In this document: in pieces, positions 22,544-34,200 of the stretch
How the letters are laid out: each line of letters opens with the position of its first letter
How positions within the stretch are numbered: position 1 is the stretch's first letter
NCBI RefSeq assembly: GCF_026914265.1
Contig: NC_069136.1
Coordinates: 17,483,228 to 17,547,227 of the forward strand
Direction: 5' to 3'
Source: Mya arenaria
Taxonomy: Eukaryota > Mollusca > Bivalvia > Myida > Myidae
DNA: 64,000 nucleotides
Position numbers and translations under genes: made by a program
Notes under the pieces: generated by a model
Told to the model about the DNA's origin: nothing
The model's input: the letters and a program-made list of their open reading frames with translations, nothing else
Database searches by the model: none

Positions 22544-25168
22544 TATCCAGCTTTCCGAAACCAGTAAAAGACTGGGTCAAGCAACAAAGTAATCCAGCTT
22601 GTAAAACTTTGTACGCAACACAGCAATGCTTAACACATGAAACAAGATTTAATTCACTATAAGACACGTACAGGCCTGTTTCAATGAAGAGTCGTAAAGT
22701 TAAATTATTTTATTTGTTTTGTTTGAATTTATTTGTTAAAACTAAACTTTAAGTATTATCTGAATTGAAAACAAACAAAAAACAAAATCAATCAGCATGT
22801 TGAAAACTGTGTAGATCCTACCAATTTCCTTACGTTAGTTACGACTCAAATATTTTGTTGAAACGGTCCTCAGAGGTGTTCTATGTTACACTGATTGTCA
22901 AAATGATACAATCAAGAAAAATAAGTTTATATATGTCTCGAGACCATCCCATATAGACAAGAACCTTACTATTCTTGTCTTGTTACGTGACATAACAGAA
23001 GTGGAAATCTGTATATTGTGAGCATACTGTGCAAACGCCGGGTTCAAAGTTAAGTTTAAAGTTATAGTTTCAATAATTATTGGATTCACGGTATTAAATT
23101 AGTCTTCCCTTTTATTTCGAAAGGCTTCAATAACTATAGAAACTGCATTTATTTGTGGTATTGATTAACAAATGTATGTGCTGTTCAGCTTTATACACAA
23201 TTGAAACAAATTTTACTTCTGCGTACGTTTATAATTAGTTGATTGATATAATATAACATAAAATATCAATTGACTCTTATATTTACGAGGAGTTGACTAT
23301 AACGAACAATGTTACGTTTTTTTCCAGAATAATTTGAAAATAAACGCCAGTGTAAAACCGCCTAAACTACAAAAAGTGCAATAAAATTGTCACATAAGGG
23401 GTGTGGCCGGGGGATCTGAGGGGGTGTTTATTTAGGGTGTTATAAGTTGGCTGACTTAACCATCGATTGTATGTAAAAACTATTTAAAGTATTGACATGT
23501 ATGGAACCTTCTCGGATTTGTAATATGCAAATGCTAACAAGATTCACAATCGCCATAAGCCCACTGACCGGAGCCAAAGTCCAAACGTTTGGTTACTGCA
23601 CCACAGACACTTGCATGGGTCAAGTCGACTAGCTTAGAATACGAAATAATATAATTGGACTGTTTATCATGTCACGGGACATGATATAGCAACTTTTATG
23701 ATTCCACGACAATATTTCCAGATACTAGCACAGTCAAATATTATAAAAACAGACAAATAACTGTTGATGGTTTACATTTTTTCAGGGTACAGATCGACGT
23801 TACCCAGCAGCGGTCACGGACAGCTGTTAAAGTAATTAAGCCAGTACATCCAGGTGCATGTGCACGAACTGCACCAGCATTGGCGTTCATTTCATTACTG
23901 ATCTTTGATAGTATTGGCTTCTTAAATGTTAACTTTGTTCAGTAAAACATATTATAACGAAAGTATTTTGCCTAATTATAAATCAACATCAATTTCCCGA
24001 TATTTAAGGGGAGTTCACTGCGTTTGATATTGAATCTAGTTTTCTTTAACCGAAGATGGCAATTGCAAGTTTCATGAATTAAAATAATTATTGAATGCGG
24101 AAGTGGTGTGACGACGAATAATAATTAATTATTATTACATTTAACGCCTTTTTGTCATCTTCCAGATTTGTTAAATATGGTAAAAGCATTGAAGTTTTAT
24201 TAGTTTTGAATATCCAATGTTTCAGCGTTACTTATATCCATGAACAATTAAAAAGAAAGGACATTGAAATTTGACAGTTTCACTCGCTGCGTTTGTCATC
24301 CACTTTTTGTTAACTTAATGATATTCAAACTTCAGTGTCACTACTGTCATAAGTATTGGAAATGGCGAGAGCATAAATGTGTAGAAATATTTGATCCATG
24401 TTTACCAGATGATCAATAACCTGCGAGTATTTAGGGTCCACCTAAATGGCCGTCAACAAGTTTTTTGACTATGGCAGACTAGTCCAAATAATTGTATGTT
24501 GACAGATTTTTTTTAGATTTTTGATATGGCAAATCCTTCACGTACATATTGTTAAGTATCAAAAGTGGGTAGTTTTACCGATCAGGATTCCGGGTTAAAG
24601 CATATAGCGTCTATAAAATATCATAAAAACAAGATATATTACCAGATAATGTTATTTTATATCAGTTTCATAGATAAAAATGTCATATCCTAAGAATAAT
24701 TATGAGTTTGTAGTGTTTTTCTTGCGGTCAAAACATAGTGATACATACATGAAGGGCACCTGCAAGGCTTCAGGGTACAATTTTTTAAACAATCGGAACA
24801 TTTCGGCCATGGCCGAGTTGTTATGATTGTATTTACGAGGTCTATCTCGAAGCTTGTCAGAGGTGGCCGAGTTATTATGATTGGTCAGAGTTGTTCCGCT
24901 TGGCATAATTGTTGTCTTTGACTTTCGTTTTATTGGAAAGGTAAATAATGTGTTTTAATCAACTTTTAATGCATTAAATGCTTGTTTTGTGCAAAATAAC
25001 TTTTCACTTACATGGTAAAATATGAATATAAACCTTTATGATCAATTTAAACCATAAAATACTTAATACAATTTCAATATTTTTCAAAACACCCCCAGTT
25101 TTTGCACAAACCCGTTTAGACGTTAGGGATTGGAAGAATCCCGTATAACACGTCTATAATTTTAGACT
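22544..25168. other. Intergenic DNA with no supported gene
   Basis: No domain-bearing ORF. A short direct repeat occurs at about 24812 and 24864, GGCCGAGTTGTTATGATTG and GGCCGAGTTATTATGATTG, 52 bp apart. The region just right of 22543 should contain the receptor promoter, but no clear core element was seen. Confidence 0.4.
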
Positions 25169-25673
25169 AGGTTTCCGCCAGGCCTTTATGACGTGCCTTC
25201 CACTGGCAAGGCTAATAACCGACACATGTTAATTATGCCGACATGCTTTAATCCGCACAGCGACAATCCTTATCAAAACAATCTTCAGTTTTGACAATAC
25301 ACAGTTTTGCTGCGATTGCAACGGTTGCAACGGTTGACTGACAGCCAGAAGGCGTGTCAGGGCTATTACGGCATTTGTATCAGCCATTCAGGATCGACGA
25401 CAGCATGAAGGCGTTTCGTTGAAGATCGACGGTGCAATAAACCAAACTCCTCCTATTCTTAATCAAAATGGCAATGTGTAAAAAACACCACTGTCATAAT
25501 TGCGTCCATCATTCCTATAATCACCTATAAACGCAAAGTAAACAATAGGGTTTAGTTGATTTCGGTAACATAAATTATGTGTCGTTTTTAATATTTTGTT
25601 TATTGATCCCGAGTCCGTTTGTTAATTGTTCTTTTGTTTACCAATCATTTAATTGTTATTGAGAACCGTGTCG

Positions 25674-26585
25674 AACCGTAAATGACTGGGTATTAAGACG
25701 CACTTTTTTCCCTCAGTTTTCGATGTAAAAAAATGCCTGCATCTAATAACCAGTAACATGCTTTTGAACTTTTTTTCTGAGGTTGATTTCAGGCCCACAG
25801 AGTTTGTTTAGATTTATGTAGAAAGGGATGTTTCTCGCGTCATATCGATCAAGTATATTCGGGTTAAAACGGCAGTTGAAGATCGGGATACGGTATATTG
25901 TAAGACGTTTATAATTTAGAATTATTCAATGTTATTTTGAATATGACAATAATTAAACATGAATATAAAAAAGCAAAGTTGGGCACTGCCAAAATAATTT
26001 TGGCAGTTGTATGATAAGTTGTCAGTTGTATGATAAGGTGTGAAAAACTTGCACTGCCTAATTAGACCTGTTTAACATACCAATACTACAAACTATTGCG
26101 ATAATGGTCTTGTTTTTTCGCACTTTGCCACATTCTTTATTCTTTTCTGTAGGTGTTGACGATTTGAGAACAAACCCGTACAATATAAGGTTTTTACAAA
26201 ACTTAACTTTTCATTCTCGACAAGTTATCGTTTACGATATACTATTAGAAAGAAATCTTACAAATTGTCATTAATGGTACTTTTCAGTGCCATTTAGAAA
26301 CAAATTGTCACACTCAGTACTTATCAGTGCCTATCCTAACATGAAACGAATAAAAATGAAACATATTTTGCATTATCATTGTATGGTTTTAAAGATAACC
26401 GTCGCCATTTTCATGATTTTTTTTTTTCATCACTTACAACAAACATATTGGCAGAAATTTTGACATATTATTTATGCGTCCTTTAACCCAAAACATAGAT
26501 TACAAGTTTTTTCCTCTGATTTTTCACAGATTTTTTTGCCTGCGTCTAATACCCCCTATCGTCTTATACCCAGTCATTTACCGTA
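25674..26585. mobile_element. About 0.9-kb non-autonomous inverted-repeat element
   Basis: The arm AACCGTAAATGACTGGGTAT (continuing to 25700) pairs with 26560-26585, which on the minus strand reads TACGGTAAATGACTGGGTAT then AAGACG. Both ends also contain GCCTGCRTCTAATA close by. The interior is AT-rich and noncoding. It is nested within the possible 25.2-27.2 kb element. The superfamily was not determined. Confidence 0.5.
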
Positions 26586-26853
26586 TGTAATTGAACCGCG
26601 TTCCCGTCTTTAGTTTTGTGTAAAGTTATATTTTGTGTTGCTAAAAAACTTTGATTATTTTATCGTTCTTTTAATTTATTTAGAAAAAAGATAAATAAAT
26701 CTGAAACTCATTACATTCCCTTTTAGTTATTATTTAGCCGACCCGGCTTTTAAATTATTAGCTGTCGCAGCTTTAAATACACCCACGAGCAGTCGCTTTG
26801 CTCTGGGCTCTTGTGTTCCAGCATGCAGTCAAAGGGTTTAACACATTTTGCTG

Positions 26854-26861
26854 TGACGTCA
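26854..26861. promoter_or_regulatory. CRE-type palindrome TGACGTCA
   Basis: A perfect cAMP-response-element palindrome in a locally GC-richer stretch 1.2 kb upstream of the AP-1 sigma start exon. The 5' noncoding exon of that gene must lie somewhere upstream of 28104, so this is a candidate promoter region, unproven. Confidence 0.2.
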
Positions 26862-27530
26862 ACGGTGTCAATATAAATGATATCCGCACTGTAAACGAAA
26901 CATGAGTCGATCAATATGGTTTACGATCAATACAGTCAATATTGTATTGTTGGAATGCTTGAGAAATACCAATAATAAATGAAGAGAAACAATTCAACCT
27001 TTTCGCAAATATTTTTAATGTAATCGGACTTGAGTTTGTAAAATAATCATAGGACCATAACTGTAAACTTGTTTAAAATGCAGGAAATTGCACCATTTTG
27101 ATTACGAAAATAAAAAAAGACGTCGGGAGGGTACACCCCTCCCAAACCCTTCCCTCCCGACATGCCTTATGAATTTCCTGGCGGAAACCCTGATTTTGCC
27201 ATTATATTAGCTATTTTGGCCTGATTTTGTACTTATCCCAAAGTCAACTTATTTTCCAATTTACAAGGCAAAGGCAGTAAAAATAATTCCAAAAAAAATC
27301 ACTGGTTTCTTCGTTTGTTATTACCATATTGTCTGAAACAAAAAAATTAGTTCAGAATTTTTTTCTAAATAAATTAAAAAAGATGAAATGCTATCTCATA
27401 CTATATAACATGAATGAATTCTAGTTTTGTCTGTATTTGTTATTGCTGTAATATTGAATTGCTTTGCATGGTAGTGAAATTGTATCCAGGTACCCACCTT
27501 AACTTTGCCTGTCTGCATTTATGCACCAAT

Positions 27531-27823
27531 CAATTGTAACCACGCTCCACAGGTCCGGGGAATAGCGGCGACTTTGACTTTCAGTCCAGCCAAGCCCAGG
27601 TAAAATCTTCGCCTTGGGGGGACAAACTGGTGGTAAAATCCCCGCTGAATGCCCCAGGGACCCTAGGTAAGGCCCATTCCCCGCTATTTTTGACGCGAAG
27701 ACAAAACCACCCCATTCAATGCAGGGCCATCTGGAAGGTAAAGACACGGCCCATTTTCCCAGGTATCCCCCAGTATACTCCCGGAACGGGGGGTGGGGCT
27801 GTGGTTACAATTGACTGGTGCAT
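27531..27823. mobile_element. 293-bp MITE, CACCAGTCAATTGTAACCAC termini
   Basis: ATGCACCAATCAATTGTAAC at 27531 is repeated inverted at 27801-27823 (ATGCACCAGTCAATTGTAAC on the minus strand). The interior is GC-rich, with C/G runs such as CCCCAGG, unlike the AT-rich surroundings. It contains small overlapping frames on both strands but no transposase. A solo end of the same family is at 20031. Confidence 0.7.
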
Positions 27824-28104
27824 TACATTACACACATGGATAGCAAGGCTCATGATTGATTTATTTAAGCTTGATTGTGCACGCTGATAGATTTCAACAG
27901 AAACCAGTTTTATGTCCATCAGAAAGTAACCACAAGATCCTCTGAAAGGTGGACAGGTCACACCTATACCCATTTTTTGGCTAAAAAATCCCACAAAAAT
28001 ATGAAGAGTGTTGGTGTTTATTCTGCAGTGCTTCTGCTAGCTGTCATCATTACTTTCTGCTTATTCATTAACATATACATGTATTTCTTTTTTCTGACAC
28101 ACAG

Positions 28105-28283
28105 ATGCACTTTATGCTGCTGTTCAGCCGGCAGGGGAAACTGCGGCTACAGAAATGGTACGTAGCACACCAGGATAAGATGAAGAAGAAGATCGCGAGG
28201 GAACTTGTTACTCTTGTGCTTGGGAGGAAACCAAAAATGTGCAGCTTCCTGGAGTGGAAGGATCAGAAAGTTGTCTATAAAAG
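28105..28283 (+). CDS. AP1S: AP-1 sigma first coding exon
   Basis: Encodes residues 1-59 and two bases of codon 60 ([15 protein letters not shown] through VVYK-R). Donor GTATGG at 28284. The longin-like beta strands and the PKMCSFLEW segment are intact. Confidence 0.9.
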
Positions 28284-31200
28284 GTATGGTAGCGTTTTAG
28301 TCAAAGAGTAATGGAAGGGTGCTTGCACACTGTCCTTTTTGGGAATCAGTCTTCTGCTCTCATGGAGACCAGCATGGGCACCCTTCTGCCTTCATGGAAT
28401 TAAATTTGTCAAACATGTCTTTTGTTTTGATGAAAACTAATGATATTACATGTTCATGCAAACTTAAAGTACTTAGCAGTTGCAACCTAAAATTACTTCA
28501 AATTCTTCATAGTCAAACACAATGTTCCCTTTTAACCTTAAGCACCTTGTCCCTTTTCTGGTATGGTGTCATGAAATTAGGTTTTAGACTTCACACACAT
28601 GATCTATCAGATGAATATTTTGTGTACAGACCATGCATCACTAAGGATCTTTAAAAAGCTTGCCTTGAAGGGTCACCATGATGAGGTGGCATGTCACGCA
28701 CAAGACCTAGGACAGAGCCATGCTTAGAGTGCAAAAATTATAATGATCCTTGTCTCAGCTGTAATTTGACCATTATTTAGAGGATTTTCAAAAAACTTGC
28801 CCTGAATGTTCACCAGTGCACACTATACACGGGTCTTTACCTCAAGTGTCAAGGTCATGCTTAGATGTCTTGTATATGTTTAAAGACTATTCGATTGGAA
28901 ATTTCTATTTAACATAAAGGGAAAAAACACATTAGTTTTGGTGAATTTAACGAATAATGGCAATATAAAATAACTAGAAAAAATCTGCAACATACAATGA
29001 TTAACTCCTTGCTTATTTCAGATACGCCAGTCTATATTTCTGCTGCGCAATAGATCCAGAAGACAATGAACTGCTTACGCTCGAGGTTATACACAGATAC
29101 GTAGAACTTCTAGACAAATACTTTGGCAGTGTAAGTCCTGTTTGTTGTTACATTGAAGTGTACGAATAGATATGGGGTGAAATACTGGTAACCCCAAATT
29201 TGTATATACATATATAGACAAAGTCCTTTGACATGTGACTTTCAAGTAACAATGTCATTGTTTAGGTTACATGTGCACAAGTTTGTATGTACCATTTAGA
29301 TTTTATAAAGAAACAAACTGAATCCGATTTTTATATACTTGATTTTTTGTCCTTGGCATTATCAAGTGGTTAACATATTTCTGTAACTTATGATTTCTTG
29401 TAAATGGACAAATGATGCGGTTTCAGTACTGCCAGTTCAAGATTTTTCAAAATTTGATGGCCTAGATATGAGGCCATGTTGCTTTTTTTTAAGTAATAGT
29501 TTTTTCTCACACCTACCAATAGCAGCTCAGGGGTTATTGGGGGTGGAGGTAAAGGGAGAGGGAGGGGATTGGTGTAAAATTAATATACAGTTGAAACCCG
29601 TTGGACCGATATCCTAGGGACCGACCAAAATACTCAAAGCCTGTAGAATATTGAGTCAAGTGGGAATGCTAACAAAGGGTAAAATACGCCAATGGGTTTC
29701 GACTGTAAAGAAGTATAATTTCTCATGTTGCAGGTATGTGAGCTAGATATAATCTTCAACTTTGAGAAGGCCTATTTCATGTTGGATGAGCTGTTGCTAG
29801 GAGGCGAGGTGCAGGAGACTAGCAAGAAGAATGTACTCAAGGCAATTGCGGCTCAGGATCTACTACAAGAGGTAATGTGGGGATGGCAGATGTGGTGCTG
29901 TTTGATTGGCATGTCAAATTTTGGGGGCTGCTGGGCATATATCTAAGAAAGGAAAATGTTGGGATGGCCATTGTGGAGATACCTAAATGTAACAACTGTC
30001 TGCTCAAGGGGGTAGCAGCTCAAGATCTACTTCAAGGGTTATTGTTGGGGGTGGCAGATTGTTGTGCCATGCCTGGATGGGCAAGTCTAGTTTTGGGCGC
30101 TGGTCATGTGCAAATTGTCTAAGTAAGGCAACCTGAGATCTCATACTTAAACATTTTAGCTGTTTGATAAGGCTAAATCCCTTGATTTTGAAAAAAAATA
30201 CCATCAAATTTTTTGGAATTGAGTTGTTATTGATATTTTAACATTTCATTGAAAAATGTTTCTTGAGTCAAAAGTCCAGGACTCCTTTTATGCTTGGAAT
30301 GTTAATTTTGCATTAAAACTTCGTCAGGAGGTAATGGGGTGTGTGTGTTTACATATTGTGTAATTGAAATATATTCTGTATATATTTTTTATAATGTAAA
30401 GCCAATATGTGTAATGAGTAATGATTAGTATGCAGATGTGCCACTTTGCTTTATGCATCAAGATTTTATATAAAATTGGAATGAAAATGCATAACTTTTT
30501 TTCTGCCTTGAATGTGTTATTTTGCTGATCGAAGTCTCTATACCCTTAATATATATGTTGTGTTTTATTAATCTAGAGGTGAACAAATTCATTATTGGTT
30601 AAAAAAATGGTGTTAAGTATTGTATTACAGTAATTAACATTTATATTTTGAGGTCTTATTTCATTAAAATCCCTGCTTTTTAGGGACTGGGCCCCACCAC
30701 TCCGGCTTAGGAAGAGCACATTTTGAATGTCCCTCTTTTGTTTTTGTATGCAAACATTCCAATGAATATGCATAATTGATTGACCTGAATTTCTTAACAC
30801 TCACACAATTAAACACTGTCTTTGACTCGGACAACACTGTTATGTTTGAAAAAAGACTCAATCATGTAAATATCATCGTTAAAAGTGAAATTCCCTGTAA
30901 TTTAACACTTTTTAATTACCTTTTTGCAAGATTTCACGCACAAACACTATTGCATAAGGTATACACATATCGTAATACACAAATTTTATAGAGAAAAAAA
31001 AGGCTATTAAAATTCATCTGGCACATTACTACAATGATCACATTTGAGGTTGTAGCATGATATGCTGTAATAGTATGCAACTCAGATCCAGCCAGCATTT
31101 GAGAGCTTGTCAAGGGGAAATACTTGGGCCTCTTTCTTGCTTATCAATCATTTTGTGACACATGCCTTTTAAATGTTATTTGTGGTACAAAACAGGCCAG

Positions 31201-34200
31201 GTCTTCTGGACAGATGCAGGCTTGCTTGATTCCAATATGTATCATTAATTTTATGAAGTCCAAAAGCTTAAAATCAATACACGCCCAAAAAGCGAGCGTT
31301 TTATGCGTTATATCCTTGCTAATACAATGTATCTCTTATTCTTTTGAGAAATGCATGTGTTACAATTAACACATATTGATTGCTTTCAAGTTTCAATCGT
31401 ACACTGCAAGGCTGTTTATATTTCATTATCACACGGCATTGCTTTTTTGAATTTATTACAGCCATTTTGTTTTTTCTTAAATAACACTTGCATAATATAA
31501 TTTAACATTGATCTCATTTTATCCTACTGATTAAGTGTAAAACATTTTAACGAAAAGTGAATAAAGTCTTCATCTTGACGGTGATTGTGTCATGTTATCC
31601 AAAGAATCTTTAACTTTTGTAGCCAATTAATGCAACATTCTATAAAACTTGTGACGGACAAATTACTAAACTTGCCAAAATTCACTTTAGAACTTTACTG
31701 AGTTGTTTCATAAAGTTTGTACAAAATGGCGACTTGTGTAAGATCCTATGTTAAAAGGCTCAGGGCCTGAAAAATATTGTACATGTCTTGTCTTGGATTG
31801 AGTATAAGTACTGGATCATTTTAATATTAGTATTGGCATATCACTCCATACTGTTATTATTAATTTAATAGCTGAAGACATCTACACCATCTTAATCCTT
31901 CAGAGCATCCTTATCCTTTATGTCAACTTCTCTCGTTTCAACTCCGTGACATGTCTTACATGATTATACTTAATATTTGAGCATTCTGTATCTTAAAGGG
32001 GCTGGACACCAGATAATACAATTGCAAGGAAAGAAAGAAAACTGTCAAAAGCTTAGATAATGTTGACATTGTTGCGTACAAGACATTGAATCCTACGGAT
32101 ATATCACATCGCTTCTGACAAATGCTTCTTTCACAGTTTTTGGGCATTAATCCAATTCAAAATTTACATGGGTTGTCTACTGAAGTAAATCCCAGTAAGT
32201 TTAGAAATAGTGTCGGATATTTATCTGTACTCATATAAACAGATATGATTTAAACTGGGAAACTATTATGTTTTTTTTAAAACAGGGAAACACAGATGAG
32301 ACAGCAGCATGATTGTTTCTTTCTTTATTTGAACCATGTAAAGTGAAGTAATATCAGCTTCCTACTAGCTTGCATGGATAATTTTAGGCTTGTTTTAAGG
32401 GAAATACTGTATTCGCCACTTTTTGGATTACCTGGTGATTAGCCCCTTTAAGTGTCGGCTAGTTTTGGCATGTGTGCATGAATGCATGCATTTTATTAGT
32501 GGCCCTTTTCAAACCAGTAAACTACAGGTATTTAAAATTGGAAAAAATGGTACTCTAAGGCAGTTACCTTTTTCAGGATAACTATTTAGGTTTTTTTACC
32601 AATATATGTCAGATTTATCATACATGTGTATGTAAATGCATAACACTATGACAGAATAATGATGGGTGCTTTATTTACTGAAATGGAAAAAGAATAATTT
32701 AAAAGAAAATCCAATTAATTCATATCAAATTTCTTCAAGGAAATGTGGATTAAAATGATAGCATATGAGATGCACTTAGTGCCTAAAACTCAATCTATAT
32801 CTTGGGATGTATATTTCATCATAGTGGCGGAATGTGTACCAGACTTGTGAAGAACAGTTTTTAAAACAGAAACTATAGAGAAAACTTTATCAAATTATCA
32901 TGTGACTGACACAAAAAAAGTTTTTTATCTAATCACTTTTTACTTCAATGTATGGTCAATTTCTGAGCAACTTACCATTAATGTGAAGTTTTTAAGTAAA
33001 TCACGCTTTTGCCTAATTTCATTGAGATTTGTGTTGAAGTTAAGGACATGTGTCTGTTTTGCAAATAAACATTTCTTGCTGCAAGCAATCTATAAAATCA
33101 TGTTACACTTTAAAACAATATGGAAATTAAATGTTTTTACAAGGCTAATGGACAGTGTGGTGAAACAGTTTCCATTTAAGTGGTTTTACAAAATTGAAAA
33201 GTGTTCTAACCACACAATGGCGAAAAAGTCATGTAAATTGATATCGTATAAGTGTTTCCTTATTCCATTGAGAATAATGAATTATCATTATTGTTTGTTT
33301 CTATTTACTAAACAAACGTCCCTGTTCTTCAGGAAATATTCAATCATGATGATTAATAGGGAAGAAATATCAGTTTTCATTGAGCATGAATGTAAAAGTT
33401 TTTCACTTAAATGGACTCGCTCATGTTTTTGGACCCAATTTTTTTTTCATGGTAATGCATCTGAAAACGCTTATATTTTAATGACTTTACTCTTTTATAC
33501 TCAAAATCCAGAAATAAATTAAAGTTAAGTATAAAAAACAAACCTGGTTTTAGTGGGAAGCAAACCCATGCTAGTACAGAACAGAAGAAAGTTAAAAATT
33601 GACAATAAAACCGCTCACCCACAAGGACTCTTGCATAAGCTTAGTGATTATTTAAGCCTTTTATTGAAAAGCTTTACTAATGATTTTCAAAATCATGGAC
33701 TTTTGGGCATATAACAACATTTGATGAAGGTTTCCAGCTGTTCGTTTCTTAGTTTAACACTCCTAATGATATGCCACACTTTATTTCGTTATCGACAAAA
33801 AAGTGCATTTTACAAAACATGAGCGAGTCCCATAAAAGTTGATATATCATCAAATCTCTCTTATATTTTTTTGTATTTAAAGGAAGAGGCACTAGACAGC
33901 ACTCTCTCTGAATATGGGCTTACCTAGCAACGGTTGTCATAGAAACGCATCTTAGGGGCTGACTGGATTTGAGTTGCATTTAGTGGGTACACATTTTGTT
34001 ACTTTCTGTCTTCTCTGTCTGTGTGACCTACTTGTAACCTCTGCTGGTATTGACATATTAATGGGTGTGGTTGTCTCGAGTATAGCTTTATTTGTTGTTG
34101 TAATCATTTATTTAAAGGATAATTGTTTGTTTCGGTGTAAGATTGCTATATATTACATTGAGTAACACCAAAATATATATTTCACTCATGGCATAGCCAC

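Larger units (their letters stand above)
25169..27191. mobile_element. Possible 2-kb element bounded by GGTTTCCGCCAGG inverted repeats
   Basis: GGTTTCCGCCAGG at about 25171-25183 recurs inverted at about 27178-27190. The right end is preceded by a strong hairpin, GTCGGGAGGG (27122-27131) and CCCTCCCGAC (27152-27161). There is no transposase ORF. Homology between the two ends stops after 13 bp, so they may instead belong to two separate copies of one repeat. Confidence 0.3.

Noticed and set aside
32902..33522. 206-codon plus-strand ORF in an AP-1 sigma intron
   Set aside because: Composition matches AT-rich noncoding DNA, no domain is visible, and the ORF runs into a MITE beginning at 33411.
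33933..33946. RFX X-box-like sequence GTTGTCATAGAAAC
   Set aside because: Imperfect match in a deep intron with no promoter context.
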